From the NCBI GenBank assembly GCA_964608735.1, contig CAZSPL010000038.1:1-21935 (forward strand): a stretch of 21,935 nt of DNA, written 5' to 3'. The position numbers were made by a program, and so were the translations under genes. Below, in pieces: positions 1-7,138 of this stretch. Origin of the DNA: CAZSPL01 sp964608735 (lineage in GTDB: Bacteria > JAJVIF01 > JAPKYR01 > CAZSPL01). The notes beneath the pieces were generated by a model that was not told the origin of the DNA, did not search any database, and saw only the letters and a list, made by a program, of their open reading frames with translations. Each line of letters opens with the position of its first letter. Positions within the stretch are counted from its first letter, which is position 1.

Positions 1-92
1 GATGTAAGCAGCGCGAGGATGATGTGATGCTTCGTGTAGGCCCATATCCCGATGACACCGAAAGTCGCGAGCAGTATGCCTTCCTTGGACAT
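1..92 (-). CDS. Membrane protein, N-terminal fragment (runs off left edge)
   Basis: Only the first 30 codons are inside the window. The ATG at 92-90 shares one base with the TGA stop of the gene before it (TGATG), so the two are probably translationally coupled. The visible peptide begins MSKEGILLATFGVIGIWAY and is followed by THHIILALL-type residues: two short hydrophobic stretches split by a Tyr-Thr-Lys-His-His turn, as at the start of an integral membrane protein. It is the fourth gene of the archaemetzincin-MoxR operon. MoxR operons often carry membrane partners (DUF58, von Willebrand A or transglutaminase-like proteins), but this fragment is too short to assign to any of them. Confidence 0.6.
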   Translation of the reverse strand, partial: MSKEGILLATFGVIGIWAYTKHHIILALLT

Positions 93-898
93 CAATTTCC
101 GCGCCCCATCAGCCGTTCAAGGAAAATTCCATGCTCGCTCATGAATTTGTAATTCCCGCAGAATGTGCCGAGGCATTCGAGGCCGCGGCGGCAGATGTCG
201 AGAAGGCCGATTATAAGCGCGTTGCCGTCCATGTTGCGGAATATCCAGTCGGATGCCGCGAGGCGCGATTCCGACGCAACCGCGTGTATCACCGAACGCT
301 CGATTATCTCGCGGAATATCGCGTCGTCATGCTCATCGAGAAGTTCCATTCCCGGGAACCATTCATTGCGTATCCTGTCGGCGGTGGATGCGACATCAGG
401 AAGCACCGGCGTGAAAATGCTTTCAAACGCGTCGAGAAGCAGATCCGCCTCGGCATTCTCGGACACAGACATCCCCTCGAATATCGACACCGGCTCCATC
501 TGCCAGATGCGGCTTAACGGCCTTCGGCAGTATGAATCGGGGCCGACCTCGTTCAGGAAATCCATATCGGGCGCGAATTCCTGGAGAAATGTTATCGATG
601 TTCTTATCGTGCCGCCGGTATATTCCTGCACATCCTCCATCTCATCGGCATACGCCGCGCTGATGAGCCGGAGTAACATCGCGCCCTTCTCCCTCGCGCC
701 TTCCACTCCATCAAGCTCATATGGAAGGAAATCGATGCGCCATCTCTCGTCGAAAATACGGGTCAGATTCGCGGCGGTCTCGTCGGCGGGCGGGATTGCC
801 TCGTCCCCGAAGACTTCCCCGCATGCCCTTTCGTAAGCATCTCTTCTATCGGCGAATATCAATGCCAGTTTGTCGATGGCGCTCAAGTGGTTCCTCAC
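92..898 (-). CDS. Uncharacterised 268-aa protein in the MoxR operon
   Basis: I do not recognise this protein. The GTG at 898-896 overlaps the MoxR stop codon as GTGA. I chose it because the longer in-frame reading upstream is only a shadow of MoxR in another frame. The product begins MRNHLSAIDKLALIFADRR and is acidic, predicted largely helical, with no signal peptide or membrane helix. It has several Cys (DICRRGLECLGTFC near the C-terminus) but no clear metal-binding spacing. In typical MoxR operons a DUF58 protein follows moxR. The DUF58 signature is not visible here, so this gene occupies that position with a different protein. A substrate or adaptor of the MoxR ATPase is a guess from position alone. 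Confidence 0.7.
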   Translation of the reverse strand: MRNHLSAIDKLALIFADRRDAYERACGEVFGDEAIPPADETAANLTRIFDERWRIDFLPYELDGVEGAREKGAMLLRLISAAYADEMEDVQEYTGGTIRTSITFLQEFAPDMDFLNEVGPDSYCRRPLSRIWQMEPVSIFEGMSVSENAEADLLLDAFESIFTPVLPDVASTADRIRNEWFPGMELLDEHDDAIFREIIERSVIHAVASESRLAASDWIFRNMDGNALIIGLLDICRRGLECLGTFCGNYKFMSEHGIFLERLMGRGN

Positions 899-1875
899 TT
901 CGGTTCCGGGTTTACGCGAGACAGGAGGTCGTGGACGATATCTTCGAGCGCCCCCTCGGCATATTGTGCCTGCGGCTTGAGTATCATGCGATGCCCGAGC
1001 ACCGGTACCGCGAGCTGCCTGACATAATCCGGGATGACGAAATCGCGCCCGCGCATGAGCGCCATCGCCTGGCACGCTCTCATCAGGCCGAGCGACCCGC
1101 GCGGCGACGCGCCGAGCATTATGTTCGGGTCCTTGCGCGATTCCTGCACGAGCCGCACGAGGTAATCGCTTACCGCCTCATCGACATATATCTGCTTCGC
1201 GAAATTCTGCAGCTTGAGCACATCATCAAGCTCCAACACCGGCGTGAGGTTATCGATCGGATGCGTGTGCATCTGGCCCCGGGTCATGGCGACTTCCTGC
1301 CCGATGGGAAGGTAACCGAGCTTGATGCGCATCAGGAAGCGGTCTTTCTGCGCTTCGGGAAGCGGGTATGTCCCCTGGAATTCGATGGGGTTCTGGGTCG
1401 CGATGACCTGGAACACTTTCGGCAGGGGCATGGTCTCCCGCTCGATGGTCACCTGCCCTTCCTCCATGCATTCGAGGAGCGACGATTGTGTGCGCGGCGT
1501 CGCGCGGTTTATCTCGTCGGCGAGCGCGAAGTTGGCGAATACCGGCCCGGGACGGAATGTGAATTCGCCCGATGCCTGGTTGTAGACGAACGTGCCGGTT
1601 ATGTCGCTGGGCAGTAGGTCGGGGGTGCACTGGATTCGCTTGAAATCGCCCGACACGCTCTTGGCTATCGCCTTGGCGAGCACGGTCTTGCCCACTCCGG
1701 GGACATCCTCGATCAAAAGGTGCCCCCTCGCGATGAGGGCGATTATCGCCAGCTCGACGACCTGCGTCTTGCCGACGATTACGAGTTCGATGGATTCCCG
1801 GAGTTTGTTGATTAACTCAGACGCGGACTTGAGGTCCTGCCTGTCGATGGTGGCTGCTTTTTTTGCGGAGCACAT
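895..1875 (-). CDS. MoxR-family AAA+ ATPase
   Basis: This is a 326-aa AAA+ ATPase of the MoxR family, whose members act as chaperone-like remodelling ATPases in the maturation of partner complexes. Visible motifs are Walker A (VPGVGKT, about residues 58-64), Walker B (LADEINR, 118-124), and sensor 1 (ATQNP, 159-163) followed by the family signature EFQGTYPLPEAQKDRF. A helical lid follows. Length is normal for the family. The start ATG lies 5 nt past the archaemetzincin TAA, with GGAGAA overlapping the end of that gene as ribosome binding site. The stop overlaps the next gene's GTG. The substrate is unknown. The operon partners are unusual: an anchored metalloprotease upstream and an unrecognised protein downstream. 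Confidence 0.95.
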   Translation of the reverse strand: MCSAKKAATIDRQDLKSASELINKLRESIELVIVGKTQVVELAIIALIARGHLLIEDVPGVGKTVLAKAIAKSVSGDFKRIQCTPDLLPSDITGTFVYNQASGEFTFRPGPVFANFALADEINRATPRTQSSLLECMEEGQVTIERETMPLPKVFQVIATQNPIEFQGTYPLPEAQKDRFLMRIKLGYLPIGQEVAMTRGQMHTHPIDNLTPVLELDDVLKLQNFAKQIYVDEAVSDYLVRLVQESRKDPNIMLGASPRGSLGLMRACQAMALMRGRDFVIPDYVRQLAVPVLGHRMILKPQAQYAEGALEDIVHDLLSRVNPEPK

Positions 1876-1880
1876 CCCTG

Positions 1881-2615
1881 TTACTTCTCCATATCAGGTG
1901 CAAGCTCCGTATATATTACCGTATCATTGCTCCCGGACAAAATGCTCAGCACCGACATGTTGCCAAGTTTCTTCCGGCACTCGTCGCAGTATTGCGACGA
2001 CTGCATGTCGAGCTCATGCAGGCTGTTGGCGAAAGCCATCACGCAATGCCCGTTCTCGCAGTGCTGCAACCCGAACGTATGCCCCAGCTCGTGAAGCAGG
2101 AGCTTGGTTATACGCTGGCGGAAAAGCGGTTCATCAGCGGGCGTGAAAGGCTTCGACGGGTCGGTGAACCGGTAGAGCGACACCACCGCCGGCTTGCCCC
2201 TGATCCTCGCCTCGCCGAAAATAAAATTGCATCGCCCGGAAAATATATCCTCCCCCACCACGGTTATATGACGGTATGTGTCCACGGGCATATTATCTTC
2301 GGCCCAGTGCATGATGAGGTTTGCGTCGTATTGCCCCCGCTCCGCGACACGGAACCGCTTCGACAGCGGCTTCGCCGGAAGGATTCTCACATCCTTGTCG
2401 AAATTCTCGCTCAATATCCCGTGGATCATATCCAGCTTGGCGGCATCGATGCTGCCGAGGGGCTGGATGTAAATAATATTGCCGGAGCCTGATTTAGCCC
2501 TCGAATGCGCGCTTTCGGTTTCGATGCCGGGGAGTGACAGGAAGAGTAATACGACGGCGGCAAGGAAGAATATCAAAAGGACATATCTCGCATTGCCGCT
2601 GTTCCACCTCCTCAT
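1881..2615 (-). CDS. Membrane-anchored archaemetzincin-like zinc metalloprotease
   Basis: A 244-aa protein carrying the archaemetzincin signature. The zinc motif is HELGHTFGLQH (His175, His179, His185; Glu176 catalytic), followed at once by Cys186-x4-Cys191-x-Met193 and then Cys210-x2-Cys213, the second, structural zinc site of the family. Residues about 11-28 are strongly hydrophobic (YVLLIFFLAAVVLLFL) after a basic N-terminus, indicating a signal anchor that places the catalytic domain outside the inner membrane. Archaemetzincins are usually described as soluble proteins without such an anchor. The ATG at 2615 has AAGGAG 7-8 nt upstream. It is the first gene of the operon leading into moxR. 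Substrate unknown. Family assignment is secure from the motif; location is inferred. Confidence 0.9.
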   Translation of the reverse strand: MRRWNSGNARYVLLIFFLAAVVLLFLSLPGIETESAHSRAKSGSGNIIYIQPLGSIDAAKLDMIHGILSENFDKDVRILPAKPLSKRFRVAERGQYDANLIMHWAEDNMPVDTYRHITVVGEDIFSGRCNFIFGEARIRGKPAVVSLYRFTDPSKPFTPADEPLFRQRITKLLLHELGHTFGLQHCENGHCVMAFANSLHELDMQSSQYCDECRKKLGNMSVLSILSGSNDTVIYTELAPDMEK

Positions 2616-2736
2616 CGCGTATCTCCTTTACCCCCATCCTTTATGAGCAATACCCGGCATCCGTGGTTCGAAAAATACACCGTTAAGAATAAATTAACGC
2701 GTAAATCATTCATTTTTTATGCCGGAATCCGCCCGT

Positions 2737-3774
2737 TCATTTCATCAACGGCACGAGGATTTCCCTTACCCTGAAAATGCCCTTCCCGTCGATAAGCCTT
2801 CTGCCGCGCTGCGACAGCCTTTCCCTGAGCCTCGGCTCCTCGACTATCCTTTGTATCAAGGCGCGAATCTCGCCATGCGAGGGCTCCCGTTCGAGCATTA
2901 TCACGGCCCCCTCGTTGACGCACAGCTTCGCCTGTTCGAGTTCATACGGGTTCCGCGGGATGGCTATGGTCGGCAATCCCAGCGCCATGGATTCATACAT
3001 CGTAGTCGCCGCGTTTACGACGGCGATATCCGAATCGACGAGGTGGGGTATCACCCTCGGCGGATTTATATAGAGCTGCAACCCGTATACGTGCTCAAGC
3101 TGAGACTGGATATCCGTAGGAAACGCCGGCCCTATCACCACCGCGAGGGAAATATCGCGCATCTCGTGCAGCGCGTCGACGATGCCCAAGGTATGCCTGT
3201 CGGGGTCGGACCCACCGAGGCACACAAGTACTTTCGGCTTCTTCGTGAATTCCATCGAGCCGATACCCGCGAGCCGCGGGAACTCTTCATCGAGGATAAG
3301 ATAATCCGCTCCCTGGAAATGTGTCTTGCCTTCCTCCGCGCCTTCCGGAACATCCTGGTGTACCAGCGACGGGTTGAATGCCGCGCTGAGGCCCTGGAGC
3401 ACCGGGAAATTGTGCTCATGCAGGCTCACCACCGGTACGCCGACCGGCAGATACTTGAGCGCAGCGGGGATTTCAGACCAGTTGCTGTCGATGATTATAA
3501 GGTTCGGCTTGTATTCCGCCGCTATCTCCGGGAACGCGGTGGTGTCGTATTCGTCGGACGGGTACGGCCTTGCGGTGACGTGCATCGTATAGCCCGCGCC
3601 GCGAATGGCGACCCGCGCCTTTTCATCGACCGACACAGCAAACTCGACCATTGGCGGGGGCTCGATGCTCCGCGCAATGTGGCCGACAAGGCGTACGCAG
3701 CGCATGACGTGGCCCATGCCGAGCCGCATCGAGCCATCGACCCTGACAAGTATTTTACTTCTTGCTGATGCCAT
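2737..3774 (-). CDS. PseG-like GT-B fold UDP-sugar hydrolase / glycosyltransferase
   Basis: 345 aa, with the two-domain layout of PseG-type enzymes, which hydrolyse UDP from UDP-2,4-diacetamido-2,4,6-trideoxy-altropyranose in pseudaminic acid synthesis. The N-terminal nucleotide-sugar motif RLGMGHVMRC (residues 17-26) contains the His (His22) equivalent to the catalytic His of PseG. The C-terminal half has CLGGSDP (185-191), as in PseG and MurG-like GT-B proteins, and NAATTMYESMALGLPTIAIP (254-273), the donor-binding loop. No other pseudaminic acid genes are nearby, so the substrate is uncertain. No good ribosome binding site is seen before the ATG at 3774, and no alternative start upstream looks better. 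It stands alone, divergent from the ExbB/TolQ gene. Confidence 0.8.
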   Translation of the reverse strand: MASARSKILVRVDGSMRLGMGHVMRCVRLVGHIARSIEPPPMVEFAVSVDEKARVAIRGAGYTMHVTARPYPSDEYDTTAFPEIAAEYKPNLIIIDSNWSEIPAALKYLPVGVPVVSLHEHNFPVLQGLSAAFNPSLVHQDVPEGAEEGKTHFQGADYLILDEEFPRLAGIGSMEFTKKPKVLVCLGGSDPDRHTLGIVDALHEMRDISLAVVIGPAFPTDIQSQLEHVYGLQLYINPPRVIPHLVDSDIAVVNAATTMYESMALGLPTIAIPRNPYELEQAKLCVNEGAVIMLEREPSHGEIRALIQRIVEEPRLRERLSQRGRRLIDGKGIFRVREILVPLMK

Positions 3775-4043
3775 TATTGAACGCTATACCGTATGATATT
3801 ATCTAAGGATACCGGGATGATATTATGCTCCTTTCGACGGATATCGAATCCACTCCCGGGTGGTGCCGATGATATTAATTTGTATTAAAATCCGAAATTG
3901 CACCCGTCGCGTTGCATGTGCGGTGACTCCGGGGAGAGAATAACCCGAACTTCCTCCCCCCGGCGCGGCGGCGTTTTCGGATATGGACAGCTTGTAGTAA
4001 CAGCAGGCGGACGGCCGCCCATTTCACGATACGAGGTTTGCCA
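3775..4043. promoter_or_regulatory. Divergent intergenic region with three ATGATATTA copies
   Basis: About 270 bp between the start codons of the minus-strand PseG-like gene and the plus-strand ExbB/TolQ gene, so it must hold both promoters. The left half is AT-rich and contains ATGATATTAT at 3793-3802 and 3817-3826, and ATGATATTA at 3869-3877, all in the same direction. GAGG at 4033-4036 is the ribosome binding site of the plus-strand gene. I could not settle on a convincing -35/-10 pair for either direction. Confidence 0.4.
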
Positions 4044-4688
4044 ATGGGTCCAGCCCAGAATTTAAACTGGTTCCAGCAAGGCGGCGTGGTGATGTATATC
4101 CTCACCGTCTTCTCCCTGATACTGGTCGGCATCACCGTCGACAAGATAATCAAGTTGTCCCGGCTCAAGTGCAATTTCGAGCCGGCGGAAGAAAAGATAC
4201 TCGAGCTTGTGCAGGCGCGAAACAAGGATGAATTATCCAAGCTGAAGGATGCGAAGCTCGCCGACCTCAGCCAGCGGCCGATATATCTTGTCGGCTACGC
4301 CGCCGGGTTGAAATATTCCTACGAAGGCATCTCGCGCGCCGTGGAAAGGGAAGTCCTGCGCCTCGAAGAGGAAGTCCTCAAGGGAATCGCATGGATTGCA
4401 TCCATCGGCAACGTCGCGCCGTTCGTGGGACTTTTCGGCACAGTGCTCGGCATCATCAGGGCGTTCCACGGGATAAGCTCGGACCTCGAATCCGGCGGAC
4501 TTCGCGAGATAAGCCGCGGTATTTCCGAAGCCCTCGTGGCAACCGCCGCCGGACTCGCCGTGGCAATCCCGGCGGTCCTGCTCTACAACCTGCTCACGCG
4601 GGCCATCAGGGCGCGCCTCACGAGAATCGACACCGAGGCCAAGGAATTTCTCGACCGGCTCAATGAAGGGGGGCTGCTGAATGCGTAG
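4044..4688 (+). CDS. ExbB/TolQ/MotA-family proton channel protein
   Basis: 214-aa inner-membrane subunit of a proton-motive-force transducing complex of the ExbB/TolQ type. Three hydrophobic helices are visible: residues about 14-34, 118-140 (GNVAPFVGLFGTVLGIIRAF, the hallmark second helix) and 165-190 (SEALVATAAGLAVAIPAVLLYNLL), with a large cytoplasmic loop between the first two. The ATG at 4044 is preferred over the in-frame TTG at 4038 because the GAGG at 4033-4036 is 7 nt from the ATG but only 1 nt from the TTG. The last 8 nt overlap the ExbD/TolR gene. Together with the next two genes it forms an Exb/Tol-like trio. ExbB and TolQ cannot be told apart by sequence alone here, and no tolA, tolB or pal is present. 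Confidence 0.93.
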   Translation: MGPAQNLNWFQQGGVVMYILTVFSLILVGITVDKIIKLSRLKCNFEPAEEKILELVQARNKDELSKLKDAKLADLSQRPIYLVGYAAGLKYSYEGISRAVEREVLRLEEEVLKGIAWIASIGNVAPFVGLFGTVLGIIRAFHGISSDLESGGLREISRGISEALVATAAGLAVAIPAVLLYNLLTRAIRARLTRIDTEAKEFLDRLNEGGLLNA

Positions 4689-5148
4689 GCTCGCTACTCC
4701 GCTCATGGGCGAAATAAATATCACGCCGCTCACCGACGTGATGCTCGTGCTCATGATTATCTTCATGATCGCATCCCCGTTCCTCCATGTCGAAGAGGAA
4801 CAAGGGGAAGACCTGCAGGTGCCGAAGGTCGATACCGCGATCCCGCTCGGTAAAACGGAGCATCTGCTCAAGGTACAGGCCGATGGAAGCCTGCTGTTGA
4901 ACGACCAGCCCGTCACGATGGAAGTGCTCGACAACAGCCTGCGCCAATGGGTCGATGAGCTTGTGGACACGAATTCCAGGGAAGGATTGAAGCTGTTCAT
5001 CGCCGCCGACGAAGCCGTGACATGGAAACAGCTCGCCGAAGTGATGAGCGTCGCAAAGCTCGCGGGCGTGGAGAAAATCGGCATGGTCGAGCAACTTATC
5101 GGCGATGCGCCCCCGGTGGAGGAGATGGCGGCCGCGCCGGTCGAATAG
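4681..5148 (+). CDS. ExbD/TolR-family biopolymer transport protein
   Basis: 155 aa, partner of the ExbB/TolQ protein. The N-terminus has the family hallmark INITPLTDVMLVLMIIFMI: a single membrane helix (about residues 18-34) beginning with the conserved proton-carrying Asp (Asp19). A periplasmic domain of about 100 residues follows, containing the usual LLLNDQPV and LKLFIAADEAVTWKQLAEVM segments. The ATG lies inside the end of the upstream gene, with AAGGGGGG 7 nt before it, so translation is coupled. Length is normal. The tail is Pro/Glu/Ala-rich. Energy transducer for whatever partner the next gene serves. Confidence 0.94.
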   Translation: MRRLATPLMGEINITPLTDVMLVLMIIFMIASPFLHVEEEQGEDLQVPKVDTAIPLGKTEHLLKVQADGSLLLNDQPVTMEVLDNSLRQWVDELVDTNSREGLKLFIAADEAVTWKQLAEVMSVAKLAGVEKIGMVEQLIGDAPPVEEMAAAPVE

Positions 5149-5169
5149 ACGGTTCATCGCGCGAATACT

Positions 5170-6279
5170 ATGAATGCGATTCCACAAAACAGCGTTATCC
5201 CGCATCTCCCGAGAGTGAATTTCGAATCGCCTTACTACGTCCGGCAGGCAAGGATAACGGCGTGGAGCACATTCACGAGCATCATGGTGCATGTCGCTGT
5301 ATACGCCGCCCTGTGGTTCATCGGGTTCTTCAGCGTATATACACCCGGGACAATCGAAATACGCAAATTCGCCGCCGCTCCACAGGGGGAATCGCTTTAC
5401 GCCCAGAAGAAACCGAGCGAGGAGCGCGTCAGCCGCTACTTCAGGGTCGATTACATCCCCGTACTCGATGCCCAGCGCGTTGCGTGGATTGAAGAGCCCG
5501 AGCCCGAACCCGAGCCCGAACCGGAACCGGAACCCGTTGTGGAGCCCGAAGTTGAGCCGGAGCCGGAAGTCGTCGCGGAATTGCCGGAGCCGGGGATACC
5601 GGAATACGTGCGCCCCGAAATCTATACCGAATCTTATAACGATGAAGATGCCCACTACATCCTTTTCCCCGACATCGACCTGATCGACGTCTTCGGCGAG
5701 AAATTCAACGGGTGGAAATTGTTCGGTGATTTCACCGCCGGGGGGCGTCCCGCCGTGGTCGTATTTTGCGATGTCAGCCGCGAGCAGGGATACAACGACC
5801 TCACCCACTGGGCCGACATGTGGGTGCAATTCCTCGCGAACAAGGGGCTGGGCGAACTGCCTCACGTGATATGCGTGGGAAGCATAATCGACGACCCCTA
5901 TGTCCACCCGATCGAATACTACGAACAGGCGCTGAAAATGGTCTTCTCCGATTACCGCGACAGCATACAGGACTACACCCAGGCGTTCGAAGTCACCGGC
6001 GTGATCGATGTCCACAACGAAATACTCCGCGAGCTTTCAGACCAGCTCGGCGAGAATATCGTCGATCTGCATAAACCGCTTCTGATGCTTGTCGACAACT
6101 GGGGCGTGATACGCATCATGATGTGGGGACGCCCGGTGGATATCACCGGCGAGGAAGTCGACAAGGCGGGCTCGATTATCCGCGAGATCTGGACGATGAC
6201 CGATACCGAATATTTCTTCTTCAAGACCCTCATCCTCGCCAAGCAGGCCGAACTTCGCAGGAAAGAAGGGCTGGAGTAG
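5170..6279 (+). CDS. TonB-like anchored protein with Pro-Glu spacer and atypical C-terminal domain
   Basis: 369 aa, 21 nt after the ExbD/TolR gene and in its operon. The N-terminus is cytoplasmic, followed by one membrane helix (about residues 33-55, TSIMVHVAVYAALWFIGFF) with a His as in TonB. Residues 108-142 are an extended Glu-Pro repeat like the periplasm-spanning spacer of TonB/TolA. The rest (about 165-345) is not a TonB C-terminal domain. It shows PAVVVFCDVS, then HVICVGSIIDDPY, and LLMLVDNWGVIRIMMWGRPVD, the strand order and the 'D-x-x-G-x-I...G' turn of thioredoxin-like/TlpA domains, but without a CxxC pair. The thioredoxin-like reading is by eye and uncertain. The ribosome binding site is weak. 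The protein could link proton-driven motion to a periplasmic or outer-membrane partner. Confidence 0.75.
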   Translation: MNAIPQNSVIPHLPRVNFESPYYVRQARITAWSTFTSIMVHVAVYAALWFIGFFSVYTPGTIEIRKFAAAPQGESLYAQKKPSEERVSRYFRVDYIPVLDAQRVAWIEEPEPEPEPEPEPEPVVEPEVEPEPEVVAELPEPGIPEYVRPEIYTESYNDEDAHYILFPDIDLIDVFGEKFNGWKLFGDFTAGGRPAVVVFCDVSREQGYNDLTHWADMWVQFLANKGLGELPHVICVGSIIDDPYVHPIEYYEQALKMVFSDYRDSIQDYTQAFEVTGVIDVHNEILRELSDQLGENIVDLHKPLLMLVDNWGVIRIMMWGRPVDITGEEVDKAGSIIREIWTMTDTEYFFFKTLILAKQAELRRKEGLE

Positions 6280-6338
6280 TTACTACCCGGCTCATTACTG
6301 ATAAAATACTCCAATTAGATTATTGAACTGGAAGACCG

Positions 6339-6992
6339 TTGCAGAGAATCGCCATCTACATAATCACCCCCCTTGCCGGCTTCGTGATAATGGCCCTCGA
6401 AGTGCTCGGCTTTCGCGTGATGGCGGCATCGTTCGGAAGCGCGTTCTATATCAGCCCGGTCGTCATAGGCGTGGTACTCATCGCGATGAGCATCGGCTAC
6501 TATCTCGGCGGATGGAGCGCCGACCGCTACGCGAGGCTGCGGCTTCTCGCGCTCTACCTTCTTATCGCCGGGGTGATGACCGTTCTCATCCCGTTGTATA
6601 AGAACGCCTTGAACGACTGGATATTCGATGCCGAAACTTTCAGCAAGCCGCTCGCGGGCACGTTCTCGCCGGATGCGGGGGTGAACCCCTGGATGTGGGC
6701 CGATGTGTTCCTGTCGGCGTTCATCATGTTTTTCGTGCCGTCGATGATGCTCGCATGCGTGCTGCCGTTCGCCATCAAGGTGGCCACGCGCGACATCGCC
6801 CACGCCGGGCGTACCGCCGGCGCGCTGATTGCCATCTCATCGGTGGGAAGCATCCTCGGCGTGTTCCTTACATCGCTGGTGTTCATCACCACGTGGGGAA
6901 TCTCGCGAAACATCACCCAGCTCGGTATCGCGCTGATCGTCCTCGCTGGAATCGGCCTCATCGCGGATTTTATGTCACCCAGGTCAAATTAA
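6339..6992 (+). CDS. Six-helix membrane protein, membrane half of fused spermidine-synthase family
   Basis: 217 aa with about six membrane helices (residues about 5-30, 38-58, 68-88, 120-146, 158-184, 193-211). The pattern ALEVLGFRVMAASFGSAFY, then SIGYYLGGWSADRY, and later AGALIAISSVGSILGVFLT matches the membrane domain of proteins annotated as fused MFS/spermidine synthases. In those proteins this part is followed by a cytoplasmic Rossmann catalytic domain of roughly 200 or more residues. Here the catalytic domain is absent, and no remnant is seen downstream. TTG at 6339 is the only workable start, because a TGA lies in frame just upstream (6324). GGAAG at 6330-6334 is a close ribosome binding site. 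It follows the TonB-like gene by 59 nt, probably in the same transcript. Function unknown; a transporter or channel role is inferred. Confidence 0.75.
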   Translation: MQRIAIYIITPLAGFVIMALEVLGFRVMAASFGSAFYISPVVIGVVLIAMSIGYYLGGWSADRYARLRLLALYLLIAGVMTVLIPLYKNALNDWIFDAETFSKPLAGTFSPDAGVNPWMWADVFLSAFIMFFVPSMMLACVLPFAIKVATRDIAHAGRTAGALIAISSVGSILGVFLTSLVFITTWGISRNITQLGIALIVLAGIGLIADFMSPRSN

Positions 6993-7009
6993 CAGGAGTT
7001 TCTCCCGAT

Positions 7010-7035
7010 GTTTCGGGACACCCTTGTCCCGAAAC
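7010..7035. repeat. Perfect 11-bp hairpin, copy 1 (GTTTCGGGACA arms)
   Basis: GTTTCGGGACA, a 4-nt loop, then the exact complement. It lies 18 nt past the stop codon of the six-helix membrane protein. It could act as a terminator stem, but no T-run follows. A second copy with identical arms lies at 16029-16054, so it is a dispersed repeat. Confidence 0.8.
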
Positions 7036-7070
7036 TCTCAACCGTATCTCCCACAAGCAAATAAATGAGT

Positions 7071-7135
7071 GTGGCACGGACAAGCGTCTCCCAATCCTCA
7101 TCACACCACCACAACGTCTTAAGCTTGTCCGTGTC
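7071..7135. repeat. REP-like inverted repeat, copy A (3' of lipA)
   Basis: The left arm GTGGCACGGACAAGC (7071-7085) pairs with GCTTGTCCGTGTC (7123-7135) across a loop of about 37 nt, with an 11-bp perfect core. The right arm ends 3 nt before the lipA stop codon on the minus strand. The left flank, AAATAAAT at 7060-7067, is shared with copy C near 10.25 kb. It may form a hairpin at the end of the lipA message. Confidence 0.75.
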
Positions 7136-7138
7136 TCC

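Noticed and set aside
721..1617. Long plus-strand open frame opposite moxR
   Set aside because: It is antisense to a gene with every MoxR motif, has an Arg/His-rich composition typical of a shadow frame in GC-rich DNA, and has no family resemblance.
4660..6015. 451-codon minus-strand open frame opposite the ExbD/TolR and TonB-like genes
   Set aside because: Covered by plus-strand genes with clear family features. The repetitive Phe-Gly-Leu part is the reverse of the Glu-Pro repeat.
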